Source: JBLIRR01 sp049472395 (GTDB lineage: Bacteria; SZUA-182; DTGQ01; JBLIRR01). Taken from it: a stretch of 64,000 nt of DNA. The stretch covers positions 1-64,000 of the forward strand of contig JBLIRR010000029.1 in assembly GCA_049472395.1 (NCBI GenBank). The letters run 5' to 3'. Positions 1-9,544 of the stretch are shown here, piece by piece. Every line of letters begins with the position of its first letter. Position 1 is the first letter of the stretch. The notes beneath the pieces were generated by a model, which searched no databases, was not told the DNA's origin, and saw nothing but the letters and a program-made list of their open reading frames with translations. Position numbers and translations under genes: made by a program.

Positions 1-3000
1 GAATCAAAACTTGTGACTGTGGAATGGGAAGTGGTGCCAACAATAATTGAAGACAAATATGAGGTAAAAATTACCACTACCTTTGAGACCGATGTGCCTG
101 CCGCGGTCGTGGTCGTTGAGCCGGCGGGGATTACCCTGCCCGATATGGAGGTAGGACAGGTGTATAATGGAGAGCTGACCCTCACCAATCACGGCCTTGT
201 TCGGGCGGAAGAGTTGAATTATACCTTCCCTGAAAGTGACAAGTATTATGATTATGAGCCCCTGGCTGCTATCCCAGAAACCTTGGAGGCCAAGCAACAG
301 ATAATAGTCCCTTACAGGATAACCTGTCTTGCTAAGCTAGGAGAAGAAAGCGCCGAATCCTCCGGTGGAAGTGGTGGCGGAGGGGGGTATAATTATCAGA
401 AGAGGATATGCTTTGATTACTGTTATACTCCTTGCCCTAATGAACCAGAAAATATTGTGTGTGATACAATATGCTCTCTTATTTCCAAGATAAAAGTTGA
501 CAATGAGACCTCGACAAGTGATAGTCAATTGGCTGATTTCATCTACGGGCAAACGTATCAATATACACAGGAAGAGAACCGCACAAATAAAAGCGTTGAT
601 GAAGCACCAAAGGCACAAGAATTACGAGGGGAAAATATATCGTGTCGGGAACCAGAAGAAGAAGTAGTGCCTGAGATGATGGATGGCGCACTTGAAAGAG
701 GTCCTTGTAATCCTGATTATATAAATTATGATCGTGAGCCCCAGAAATGTAATTTTGATGAAAAGGGCAGAAATGATTGTACTTACTCCCATGTGAGTTT
801 ATTAACTGGCAGATATTCTTTCGCAGTGACTGGTCTCTATTTTAAGGTGAATAATCTTACTGTTGATATTACCCGGATTTATAATGACAGGAATTGGTAT
901 CTTTCCTATGATAAAGATCCTATTTATCTCCACAAAGGCCCTTGCCCTGATGACGTAAGTCTAACACCAGCCAATGCGAATCATCTTGAAAAAGGTGGAG
1001 TGATATACAACCGCGATTCAGATCCTATTTTCTGTTATTATTATGGCAAACCTGTAATAATGCTGGTGAATGGTGGGCTTTACTATACAGATCCCGTAGA
1101 AGAACCTTTTAACTATATATTTTCGAATAATGATTATATTATCAAGACCTTAGGTGGTGTGTGGACAGATTACTGCAACTATAATATAGATCAATATGAT
1201 TGGGAAGGTTTTCTCTTTAAAAGTCCCTCGGGATTCTGGAAGGAATATAACAAGTCAGGAGAATTAATTGCATATGGGGATCGCAGTACGAATAGAATTG
1301 AAATCCATCGTACAAGTAGAATAAATCATATTACAGATGCTACAGGGCGAGTAATAATAAATTTTGAATATGAGGATTCTGCCCTTAAAGCAGTGGAAGA
1401 TATGACAGGGAGACGAGTGGAGTATAGAGGTGGACATTATCCCACAGAGATAATTGATGCCATGGGGAATACATGGAGTTATACCTATGATGACAAAAGA
1501 AGAATAATAGGCAAAACTGATCCGTCCGGCAATACTATCCATATTAATTATAATGTGTATAATAAAGTGGAAAGTGTGTTGGATGATGATGGAAATGGAC
1601 ATTATTATGAGTATGATTATGATTCAATACGACAAGAATATTATGCTTCGATTCTCACAAGTGAAGGAGTGTATATTGAGCGTTATTTCAATAAAGATGG
1701 GGATTTGACAAAGGAGCTTATTAATGGGCAACTTAATCGTGAGATAGCATATGATTATCGCACACGAGTGATTACAACCCAGGCTGGTACAACAATTAAA
1801 AAATTTGATGAGTGGGATAATCTGAAATATATTCAACATCCTGATGGGACATCTCATTCCTATCTCTATAACAAATATTCAGAGCTTTTGGAGGAGATCG
1901 ATGAAAATGGTGTCGTCACTAAATATGAGTATGATGATCGTAGCAATCAGACTAAAATGAGAGAGGGTTACGGTACAGCGAATGAACGAATTACTTCTTA
2001 CACATACGATAATCAGGGTAAGGGCAATTTAGAATGTATCACCTTGCCTGATAGTTCTGAAATTAAAATGGAATATGATGACTATGGACATTTGGTTAAG
2101 GTGACTGACGCAGAGAATAACATCACAGAATATACCTATGATGATTTAGGGAATATAACATCTAAAAAAGATGCGAGCGGAAATATATGGCAGTATGAGT
2201 ATGACAAGAAAAATCATTTGATTTTAGAGACCGATCCATTATATTATGAAACCAGATATGAATATGATGCGGTAGGCGACCTTAGGGCTATTATTGATGC
2301 TCAAAGCAACCGTACAGAATATACTTATGATAGTCATCATAATATTAAAGAAATACAGGATGCATTAGGTGAGATTATTCGCTATGAGTATAATGCTGAC
2401 GGTCATATAATTGAGTATAGGGATCAAATGAATAATAGCATGATATATGAATATGATAATGTGCAAAGAAGGTCCACTCTCACCGATCCTGCCGGCAATA
2501 TCATTAAGTATGATTATGAGGATGTGGTAAGTTTCGGGTGTACTACCTGTGCATCTGGTGACGCGGTCGATAAACCATCTACGATCATTTATCCGACCTA
2601 TACGAAACACCTGGAATATGACCCCATGGGCAGGGTCGTGAAAGAGGTCGATGTACTTGATGAGAACACCTCCCATGAGACGCTTTATACGTATGATGCA
2701 GTAGGTAACCTTATCGAAATGACTGATGCTGAGGGTAATACCACCACCTATGAATATGATGTGCTTGTCCGTCTCATCAAGGTGACTGATGCAGAAGGTG
2801 GCGTCACGCAGTATGGATACGATATTCGGGATAATCTCATATCAGTGACCGATGCGGAAGGAAACATGACCACCTTTACCTATGACAGGAATGGGAATAA
2901 GACAGGTGAGAGAAGGCATCTGGGGCAGGAGTACATCTATGGCCATGATTCAAGAGGTAATCTGTCATCTATAATTGACGCAAAGGATCAAAAGGCTGTC

Positions 3001-4779
3001 TATACCTATGATGCTGCCCAGAGGCTTACTTTAATCGAGTATTATAGCTCATCCACTGATCATACAGCTGATAAGACAGTGATATTTGATTATGATCTAC
3101 TGGGGAATCTGCTCTCCTATGATGATGGCGTGACTTCGGCCACCTATAACTATGATGCGCTTTCACGAAAGGTGGGAGAGACAGTTAATTATGGTGATTT
3201 CACGCTCTCTTATTCCTATGCCTATAATCCTGATGGCACTAAGAAAAGCTTTATCGGCCCTGATGATGTAACGTCTGACTATAGCTATACAGACGGACAA
3301 TTAAGCACTATTCATATTGCACAAGTTGGGGATATTACTTTTGGAGATCATAGATGGCTGTCGCCGACCAGCGTGGATCTGCCAGGTGGAACGGTGATGA
3401 ATCTAGAGTATGATCCCTTGCAGAGAATTAAAACAATACAAAGTCAAGATGCTTCCAATGATATCTTAATGGATTATCATTATGTCAGAGATACAGTTGG
3501 CAATATTGTAAGCAAGGCCACCGAGTATGGCAGTTACATTTATTCCTATGATAAAACTTATCAGTTGTTATCCGCGGATAATCCACCAAATACAATGATC
3601 AATGATGAAACGTATACTTATGATAAAGTCGGCAATAGGCTCTCGGAGAGCTCGATACCTGGAGAGTGGCATTACAATGAAAATAATCAGCTTATCGCTA
3701 TTGATGGGGTGAATTTTAAATATGATGAGAATGAGAACATGATTCAGAAGGTTGTAGATGGTCAGATTGCCATGCATTATATTTACGATATTGAGGATCG
3801 TCTAGTTCGAGCGGAAGATGAGAATGACTTAATAATAGCAAAGTATTATTATGATCCTTTTGGGCGAAGGCTCTGGAAGGAAGTAGAAGGTGTAAGGACC
3901 TATTTCTTCTATTCTGACGAGGGTCTTATTGGTGAGTATGACGTAAGTGGCAATGAAATAAAAGGTTATGGCTATGTACCGGATTCAATGTGGACAACGG
4001 ATCCAGTATATATAAAGATTGGAGGTTCTTACTATTTCTATCAGAATGATCACCTTGGAACTCCACAAAAAATAATTGACGCATGGGGGGATGTTGTGTG
4101 GGTAGCGTTGTATGATTCATTTGGGAATTGTGAGATTATGATAAAGAAGATTGAGAATAATTTGCGGTTTCCAGGACAATATTATGATGAGGAGACAGGG
4201 CTTTATTATAACTATCATCGTTATTACGAACCAATTGTTAGCAGATATTTGCAGTTAGATCCAATAGGCATTGATAGTAATCTTAATTTATATCTTTATG
4301 GGAATAATAATCCGGTTAATTTGATTGATTCTCTTGGACTATATGTTGGAGGTATTGGACTAGGAGCTAGCGGAGGTATTGCTGGTATTGTATCTCCAGG
4401 GCTTTTTGGGAAAGGTTCTATACGTTGGGTTCATGATCATTATGGTAACTGGGGTATTGTAGCTTGTGCCGGTTTTGGTATTTCAGCTGGTACAGGTGTT
4501 ATTGGAGGGCTACAAACAAGTCATCTTCCTGGTGTAGATTCTATATGTGATCTAGAAAAGACGGGTCCTACTTTAAACTTAATAGGTAAATATATAGGAG
4601 AAAGTGGCGGTGGAGCCGGGGGTGGTTTAGGCCCTGGGATAGCGGTTTCAGGAGGTCGATCAGGCCTTAGTGTAATAACTGGTGTAGGAATAGGTGCATA
4701 TGGAACAGCTTTTGAAGTAGTAGGTGGCTGTAAGTTGCTATATTCAAGAAACAAATGTAAGAAAAAAGAATGTAAATAA
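1..4779 (+). CDS. RHS/YD-repeat protein, 5' end outside window
   Basis: The frame is open from base 1, so the true start lies upstream. An internal GTG at 13 is only the first possible start in view. Residues 30-110 look like an Ig-like or surface adhesion region. A Gly/Ser-rich, Cys-containing linker follows (CFDYCYTPC, near 130). From about residue 440 to 1380 there are many YD repeats of the pattern YxYDxxGN, which build the RHS shell. The RHS core ends with RFPGQYYDEETGLYYNYHRY and a DPIG motif near residue 1417. The final stretch of about 145 residues (from about 4340) is glycine-rich with a lysine/cysteine-rich tail, and is not recognised as a known toxin domain. RHS shells of this type enclose and deliver variable C-terminal toxins. 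The usual closing DPxGL motif reads DSLGL here. The protein family is clear; the toxin role is inferred. Confidence 0.9.
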   Translation, partial: ESKLVTVEWEVVPTIIEDKYEVKITTTFETDVPAAVVVVEPAGITLPDMEVGQVYNGELTLTNHGLVRAEELNYTFPESDKYYDYEPLAAIPETLEAKQQIIVPYRITCLAKLGEESAESSGGSGGGGGYNYQKRICFDYCYTPCPNEPENIVCDTICSLISKIKVDNETSTSDSQLADFIYGQTYQYTQEENRTNKSVDEAPKAQELRGENISCREPEEEVVPEMMDGALERGPCNPDYINYDREPQKCNFDEKGRNDCTYSHVSLLTGRYSFAVTGLYFKVNNLTVDITRIYNDRNWYLSYDKDPIYLHKGPCPDDVSLTPANANHLEKGGVIYNRDSDPIFCYYYGKPVIMLVNGGLYYTDPVEEPFNYIFSNNDYIIKTLGGVWTDYCNYNIDQYDWEGFLFKSPSGFWKEYNKSGELIAYGDRSTNRIEIHRTSRINHITDATGRVIINFEYEDSALKAVEDMTGRRVEYRGGHYPTEIIDAMGNTWSYTYDDKRRIIGKTDPSGNTIHINYNVYNKVESVLDDDGNGHYYEYDYDSIRQEYYASILTSEGVYIERYFNKDGDLTKELINGQLNREIAYDYRTRVITTQAGTTIKKFDEWDNLKYIQHPDGTSHSYLYNKYSELLEEIDENGVVTKYEYDDRSNQTKMREGYGTANERITSYTYDNQGKGNLECITLPDSSEIKMEYDDYGHLVKVTDAENNITEYTYDDLGNITSKKDASGNIWQYEYDKKNHLILETDPLYYETRYEYDAVGDLRAIIDAQSNRTEYTYDSHHNIKEIQDALGEIIRYEYNADGHIIEYRDQMNNSMIYEYDNVQRRSTLTDPAGNIIKYDYEDVVSFGCTTCASGDAVDKPSTIIYPTYTKHLEYDPMGRVVKEVDVLDENTSHETLYTYDAVGNLIEMTDAEGNTTTYEYDVLVRLIKVTDAEGGVTQYGYDIRDNLISVTDAEGNMTTFTYDRNGNKTGERRHLGQEYIYGHDSRGNLSSIIDAKDQKAVYTYDAAQRLTLIEYYSSSTDHTADKTVIFDYDLLGNLLSYDDGVTSATYNYDALSRKVGETVNYGDFTLSYSYAYNPDGTKKSFIGPDDVTSDYSYTDGQLSTIHIAQVGDITFGDHRWLSPTSVDLPGGTVMNLEYDPLQRIKTIQSQDASNDILMDYHYVRDTVGNIVSKATEYGSYIYSYDKTYQLLSADNPPNTMINDETYTYDKVGNRLSESSIPGEWHYNENNQLIAIDGVNFKYDENENMIQKVVDGQIAMHYIYDIEDRLVRAEDENDLIIAKYYYDPFGRRLWKEVEGVRTYFFYSDEGLIGEYDVSGNEIKGYGYVPDSMWTTDPVYIKIGGSYYFYQNDHLGTPQKIIDAWGDVVWVALYDSFGNCEIMIKKIENNLRFPGQYYDEETGLYYNYHRYYEPIVSRYLQLDPIGIDSNLNLYLYGNNNPVNLIDSLGLYVGGIGLGASGGIAGIVSPGLFGKGSIRWVHDHYGNWGIVACAGFGISAGTGVIGGLQTSHLPGVDSICDLEKTGPTLNLIGKYIGESGGGAGGGLGPGIAVSGGRSGLSVITGVGIGAYGTAFEVVGGCKLLYSRNKCKKKECK

Positions 4780-4815
4780 AATTAGTGTTTTTTATCAAAT
4801 AACTAACATCTTGTG

Positions 4816-4839
4816 ACTCATTTATGAGTACTACTTTTT
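4816..4839 (+). terminator. possible weak terminator after RHS gene
   Basis: A perfect 6-bp inverted repeat (ACTCAT/ATGAGT, 4816-4829) with a 2-base loop is followed after a few bases by a run of five T. The loop is too short for an ideal hairpin, so this is only a candidate. Confidence 0.25.
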
Positions 4840-4887
4840 GTAAATTTTTTCCTATAAAAAGTAATTAATTTAGCTTATATAAACATT

Positions 4888-5253
4888 ATGCTATTTAATT
4901 TGACATTATTATCTATATTTATTATTTTATTTATTTTTATCTATTTATTATTTAGAGGTATATTTATACAAAAGAAATTATTGTTATATTTAAAAAATAA
5001 TTATTCTGACATTTATAAAGATATAATAATAAAAGATAATTCGTTAAAGAATTTTATAGCGGGCACTAATCCCAATGAGGTAAAAGATCAATTAAAAAGA
5101 CTAAAAAAATTATTGGGTAGAGAGATATGTTATGATAATAATATTTCCTACTTACAAAAAAAATTTAAAAGAACTTTCTTGCTTACACTAATGATGGCTA
5201 TAATATGGATAATTTATGTAATATTTTGGTGTGCGGTTATTTCGAAATTATAA
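4888..5253 (+). CDS. small two-helix membrane protein, candidate RHS immunity protein
   Basis: This 121-residue protein was not recognised as any named family. A strongly hydrophobic helix spans about residues 2-27, a Lys/Asn-rich charged middle covers 30-95, and a second hydrophobic helix lies at about 97-118. It sits 108 bp downstream of the RHS gene on the same strand and is much more AT-rich than the RHS core. Small AT-rich genes directly behind an RHS variable C-terminus are often immunity proteins. Membrane immunity proteins usually protect against membrane- or periplasm-acting toxins. The immunity role is inferred from position only. No clear Shine-Dalgarno sequence is seen before the ATG. 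Confidence 0.6.
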   Translation: MLFNLTLLSIFIILFIFIYLLFRGIFIQKKLLLYLKNNYSDIYKDIIIKDNSLKNFIAGTNPNEVKDQLKRLKKLLGREICYDNNISYLQKKFKRTFLLTLMMAIIWIIYVIFWCAVISKL

Positions 5254-5492
5254 TGGCCTAATAAATAAGGAAGGTTGAGAACAATTGATTTTTAGATAAC
5301 ATCTCCTAAAATAATTGGCAATTGGGGATGGTTCTTATTTCCCAAGCATTTCCTAAAAAGGATCAATATTAAAAAGGATGCGAGGCTACTGGTAGAAGGG
5401 ACAGAGCAGCATTGGTGAGAGGGGTGGATACCTGATCATTACTAATCTAATATCAAATCATCATGAGAATCGACGCAAATATAGGGCTCTTT
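5254..5492. other. noncoding gap before the CO dehydrogenase promoter
   Basis: The gap from 5254 to the cooF start is about 330 bp. Its 3' part holds the promoter annotated at 5493-5521 and a ribosome site. The 5' part is AT-rich and I see no gene or strong repeat in it. Confidence 0.5.
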
Positions 5493-5521
5493 TTGACATA
5501 ATTTTTTCAGAATAATATAAT
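5493..5521 (+). promoter_or_regulatory. consensus sigma70-type promoter of the coo operon
   Basis: TTGACA at 5493-5498 and TATAAT at 5516-5521 are both perfect consensus hexamers with the optimal 17-bp spacer. They lie about 65 bp upstream of the cooF ATG, predicting a start of transcription near 5528 and an untranslated leader of about 60 nt. I do not see a clear CooA/CRP-type palindrome overlapping it. Confidence 0.75.
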
Positions 5522-5586
5522 AAATTAATTAAAAAATTTTACCCCTTTTCATTAAATTGAAGATCGAAAAATAAAGGAGGTGCCCT

Positions 5587-6237
5587 ATGAAGACAGTATT
5601 TGTCAATCCCGAGCGATGTATAGGGTGTAAGCAATGCCAAATTGCCTGCGCAGTGGAACATTCCGAGAACAAGGATATTTACAGTGCTGTTTTTGAGCCT
5701 GTTACTCCTCGTCCTCGCATTCTTGTCGCTCCTGGTTTATATTTTAATACCTCTTTTCCCAATAAATGCCGCCATTGTGATCCGGCTCCATGTCTGCATG
5801 TGTGTCCCACAGGGGCAATCAGCCGGGATGAGGAGCATAATATTGTGTGTGTGGATGGCCGCAAATGCATCACGTGCGCCATGTGCGCCATGGTGTGTCC
5901 TTTTGATGTGCTCACGTTTTATCCCCTCCCCTCAATCAATCCTCAAAAACCAGTAGCACTGAAATGTGACCAGTGTAGTGACCGGCAGCAACAGGGGAAA
6001 GTCCCTGTCTGTGTGGAAGCATGTAAAGTGAATGCGCTCGAATTTGGTGATTTAAATGAATTGATTAAAAAGTCCCGGACTCATCTCGCCCGCGAAGTAT
6101 CCGTAGCAGTGGGTGAGATCAAGCCCCCCACAACAAAGGTTCCCGCGCACGTAGAGTCGTGGCGGCAGTGGGGCGAAGCAGTCGATAGAATGAATAGTGA
6201 AAGAGCAGAGGGAGGCAGTGATGACAATGAGAATTAA
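5587..6237 (+). CDS. cooF: CooF-type four-cluster ferredoxin of CO dehydrogenase
   Basis: This 216-residue iron-sulfur electron carrier probably takes electrons from CooS and hands them to a partner oxidoreductase. Four cysteine groups are visible, each fitting a [4Fe-4S] cluster: CIGCKQCQIAC near residue 12, CRHCDPAPCLHVCPTGAI near 60, CITCAMCAMVCPF near 98, and CDQC plus CVEAC near 127-145. This is the layout of the CooF/HycB/DMSO-reductase-B family, and the length is normal. An excellent ribosome site (AAAGGAGGTG, 5573-5582) lies 4 bases before the ATG. The 3' end overlaps the cooS start by 17 bp, so the two are translationally coupled. It acts in the cytoplasm. The paired cooS makes the assignment firm. 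Confidence 0.93.
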   Translation: MKTVFVNPERCIGCKQCQIACAVEHSENKDIYSAVFEPVTPRPRILVAPGLYFNTSFPNKCRHCDPAPCLHVCPTGAISRDEEHNIVCVDGRKCITCAMCAMVCPFDVLTFYPLPSINPQKPVALKCDQCSDRQQQGKVPVCVEACKVNALEFGDLNELIKKSRTHLAREVSVAVGEIKPPTTKVPAHVESWRQWGEAVDRMNSERAEGGSDDNEN

Positions 6238-8146
6238 TAAAGACAGAGTAAATAGTCTGAGCATACATGAGGATGCCAAGGATATGCTTGAGCGAGCATA
6301 TGAGGAAAATATAGAGACAGTATGGGACCGTTTGAAAACTCAAGAGCCCCAATGCGGCTATTGTGCTCTTGGATTAAGCTGTCGTAACTGCTCCATGGGC
6401 CCTTGCCGTATTGATCCCTTTGAAGAGACCGGCCCTAAAAAAGGCATTTGTGGTGCTGATGCTGATATCATAGTCGCCAGAAACCTTGCGAGAACCATTG
6501 CCGCAGGCGCCTCAGCTCATTCCGACCATGGGCGCGATATACTCGAAGCCCTGTATCACACAGGGTGTGGAACCACATCCTCTTACGAAATTACCGACCC
6601 AGACAAATTGAAAAATCTTGCTAAGGAATATGGTGTGACAACGGATGGTAAGGATATTCAGGAAATCGCCAAGAACCTTGCATGGGAGATGATGGAAGAG
6701 TTCGGAATACGCAGGGAAGAGTTGACGTTTGTCAAGAGGGCCCCCGAAGCAAGACGGGCGGTATGGGAAAAACTGGGAATCATACCAAGAGGCATTGACA
6801 GGGAAAATGTGGAAGTGCTCCACCGTACCCATATGGGTGTTGATAATAAGTATGTCAATATTCTGCTCCACGCCATGCGCACCGCGCTTTCAGATGGCTG
6901 GGGCGGGTCACTCATTGCGACCGAGCTTTCCGATGTCCTCTTCGGTACTCCCAAGCCCATTACCTCAAAGGTGAATCTGGGCGTGCTAAAAGCAGATGAA
7001 GTCAATATTGCACTGCATGGCCACAATCCGATGCTCTCTGATGTCATTGTGAGGGCAGCGGAAGATAAAAAGCTCCTCAAGCTTGCAAAAGACAAGGGCG
7101 CGCATGGCATAAACCTGGTAGGGCTGTGCTGTACGGGGAACGAGCTTCTTATGCGACGAGGGATCCCCATGGCGGGGAATCATCTCATGCAAGAATTGGT
7201 TATCATGACAGGGGCCCTTGAGGCAATGATTGTTGATTATCAGTGCATTATGCCTGCAGTTACAAATGTTGCCAGGTGTTTCCATACAAAGGTAATTTCC
7301 ACCTTTGATAAGGCGAAGTTTAAGGGAGCCACCCATATATCCTTTGATCCGGCGCATGGTATGGAGATCGGGGCAAAGATAGTCCGCATGGCGATTGAAA
7401 ATTATAGTAACCGGGTACCGGAGCGCGTTCATATCCCAGGAAAGCCGGTGGATATGATGGCGGGATTCTCTGTGGAGGCAATTGTCGGGGCTCTTGGGGG
7501 CAGTCCTGAACCCCTTGTCAATGCCATCAAAGAGGGGAAAATTCGAGGTGCGGTAGGCGTTGTGGGATGTAACAATCCAAAAATCCGTCAGGATTATGCC
7601 CACGTTACTCTGACGCAACGGCTCATAGAAAAAGATATACTGGTTGTGGTAACCGGCTGTGCGGCAGTGGCTAACGGGAAAGCGGGTCATATGATGCCAC
7701 AGGCATCAGAGATGGCAGGACCCGGGCTTGGAGCAGTATGTAAAAGTTTAGGGATTCCCCCCGTGCTCCATATGGGATCATGCGTTGATAATACACGTAT
7801 TCTTCTCCTAGGGGCAGCATTGGCAAATTTCCTCGGTGTGGATATGTGTGATCTTCCTCTTGCCGGGGCAGCGCCTGAGTGGTACTCGGAGAAAGCCGTC
7901 TCTATCGGCACCTATATAGTTGCCTCCGGTATTTATACGGTATTGGGAGTACAACCTGCCATTTTTGGCAGTCCCAATGTAGTAAAATTATTGGCAGAAG
8001 GACTTGAAGACGTGGTGGGGGCAACCTTTGCCGTTGAGCCGAACCCTGAACGGGCGGCTGTTCTTATACAGCGTCATATTGAAAAGAAACGAAAGGCATT
8101 AGGATTGTCCCATATTGATCCGGCTTCAATCCCTATGCCTTCATAA
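6221..8146 (+). CDS. cooS: anaerobic Ni-Fe carbon monoxide dehydrogenase catalytic subunit
   Basis: This enzyme catalyses CO + H2O = CO2 + 2 H+ + 2 e-. The 641-residue length is usual for monofunctional CooS. Start ATG 6221 is chosen over the upstream GTG at 6197 because AGAGGGAGG lies just before it. B-cluster cysteines are C54, C57, C62 and C77. All C-cluster ligands are present: HGHNP (266-270), C304 in GLCCTGNE, C342, C450, C480 and C521. The D-cluster pair is C45-x2-C48, with Ser at the position of the second canonical cysteine. This resembles the CX2C, [2Fe-2S]-type D-cluster described for Desulfovibrio vulgaris CODH rather than the CX7C [4Fe-4S] type. No cooC maturation ATPase or acetyl-CoA synthase gene is in the window, so use in acetogenesis is not indicated here. 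Confidence 0.97.
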   Translation: MTMRINKDRVNSLSIHEDAKDMLERAYEENIETVWDRLKTQEPQCGYCALGLSCRNCSMGPCRIDPFEETGPKKGICGADADIIVARNLARTIAAGASAHSDHGRDILEALYHTGCGTTSSYEITDPDKLKNLAKEYGVTTDGKDIQEIAKNLAWEMMEEFGIRREELTFVKRAPEARRAVWEKLGIIPRGIDRENVEVLHRTHMGVDNKYVNILLHAMRTALSDGWGGSLIATELSDVLFGTPKPITSKVNLGVLKADEVNIALHGHNPMLSDVIVRAAEDKKLLKLAKDKGAHGINLVGLCCTGNELLMRRGIPMAGNHLMQELVIMTGALEAMIVDYQCIMPAVTNVARCFHTKVISTFDKAKFKGATHISFDPAHGMEIGAKIVRMAIENYSNRVPERVHIPGKPVDMMAGFSVEAIVGALGGSPEPLVNAIKEGKIRGAVGVVGCNNPKIRQDYAHVTLTQRLIEKDILVVVTGCAAVANGKAGHMMPQASEMAGPGLGAVCKSLGIPPVLHMGSCVDNTRILLLGAALANFLGVDMCDLPLAGAAPEWYSEKAVSIGTYIVASGIYTVLGVQPAIFGSPNVVKLLAEGLEDVVGATFAVEPNPERAAVLIQRHIEKKRKALGLSHIDPASIPMPS

Positions 8147-8173
8147 TCTATATATGCTCGTGAGGAGTTGCTG

Positions 8174-9409
8174 ATGAAGACCATAATTATCGGTGCGGGG
8201 CCTGCTGGTGTCACGGCAGCAGAGACCCTGCGTCAGCATAAAATGAGGGGTGATATCACATTGCTCTCGAACGAACCCTCCCCACCCTACTCTCCCCCTG
8301 CGATGATTGAATATTTTATGACTGGAAAGGAGGCGCACCTTTGGAGATGGCGGGATATTCAAAAAAAGCTCTCTCTTCATTATAAATCCGCCGTGCAGGT
8401 CAATGAAATAAAACCAGAAAAACGCGAGATCAGGCTCTCAACCGGCGAGACCCTTTTCTATGACAATTGTGTGATAGCAACGGGAAGTCAACTCTATGCT
8501 CCCCTTGAAGGAGCGCAGATGAAGGGTATCTATAATTTTAAATCCCTCTCTTCTGCTGATGAGCTTGTGGGAAAAATCAATAAAGGTTCTGCAAAGAGCG
8601 CACTCATTGTGGGTGCGGGTTTTATCGGGATTGAGATAGCGCTGCTACTCTGCCACCTCAAGGTCAAGGTTACAGTAATCGATATGGCAGAGCGTGTCAT
8701 GCCCGCAATGCTTGATAAAGAAACAGCAGGAATCGTTTTAGGTTTACTGCGCGAGCGTGGTATCACTCTCCGGCTTAATACCAAGGCGGTGAGATTTATT
8801 GGAGATTCACATGCAGAGGGCGTAAAGCTTGACACGGGCGACACCCTCAAGGCAGATATCACTATTGCTGCCACAGGAGTAAAGCCGAATGTGTCTTTCC
8901 TTAAAGGATCAGGGATACAGGTAAACTGGGGGATAATAACTGATGAGTATCTTCGTACCACCATACCTCACATATATGCTGCAGGAGATGTCGCTGAAAC
9001 TCACCATCGTATTACGGGTGAGCGCACTGTCTATCCCCTCTTTCCTAATGCTGTGAATCAAGGACGAACGGTTGCCTATGCCATGCTCGGATGGGATATG
9101 CCCTATGAAGGGGCTGAGAGGATGAATAGTCTTAAGCATTTAGGGCTTCCCATAATCGCTGCAGGCCATATGAAAGGCGAGGCACTGCGGGCTCATCAGG
9201 ATAACACCATGCGGACCGTATACGTGCAGAATGGCCGTATTGTTGGCTTTCAATTAGCCGGAGATATCAGAGGCGCAGGGATCTACCGCACATTGATGAA
9301 TAAAAAGGTCGATGTGAGCCCCTTTCAGGCCGATCTTTTGACAAAGTCTTCTCTTTCAAGGATACTATTCTCGTTCTCTCCCCAGGCATATTCACCTTCA
9401 TGGCAATGA
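8174..9409 (+). CDS. FAD-dependent NAD(P) oxidoreductase linked to CO dehydrogenase
   Basis: About 411 residues. An N-terminal FAD-binding Rossmann motif GAGPAGVTAAE lies near residue 7. A second dinucleotide motif GAGFIGIEIALLL near 148 is for NAD(P)H, and a C-terminal FAD motif YAAGDVAE sits near 272. It belongs to the pyridine nucleotide-disulfide oxidoreductase class I family (rubredoxin/ferredoxin-NAD reductase type) and lacks a redox CxxxxC motif. ATG 8174 is preferred over TTG 8168 because GAGGAG (8162-8167) lies 6 bases upstream. It follows cooS by 27 bp and is clearly in the same operon. CooS-CooF-FNOR gene sets are known in several anaerobes and are thought to pass CO-derived electrons to NAD(P)+. 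The exact acceptor is inferred. Confidence 0.88.
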   Translation: MKTIIIGAGPAGVTAAETLRQHKMRGDITLLSNEPSPPYSPPAMIEYFMTGKEAHLWRWRDIQKKLSLHYKSAVQVNEIKPEKREIRLSTGETLFYDNCVIATGSQLYAPLEGAQMKGIYNFKSLSSADELVGKINKGSAKSALIVGAGFIGIEIALLLCHLKVKVTVIDMAERVMPAMLDKETAGIVLGLLRERGITLRLNTKAVRFIGDSHAEGVKLDTGDTLKADITIAATGVKPNVSFLKGSGIQVNWGIITDEYLRTTIPHIYAAGDVAETHHRITGERTVYPLFPNAVNQGRTVAYAMLGWDMPYEGAERMNSLKHLGLPIIAAGHMKGEALRAHQDNTMRTVYVQNGRIVGFQLAGDIRGAGIYRTLMNKKVDVSPFQADLLTKSSLSRILFSFSPQAYSPSWQ

Positions 9410-9544
9410 ATTCAACATCATTTTTGTGGCCTTATAAGATACAATTTAAAAGGATTTGGTATTACGCATCCGAAATAAGGAAATGCTCAAGTTGTGATAA
9501 AGGTCATATAGGCTTAGGATACATAGTGCGCAAACAGGTATACA

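Noticed and set aside
5642..5956. 104-codon plus-strand ORF inside cooF
   Set aside because: It lies fully inside a well supported ferredoxin gene in another frame and has no domain.
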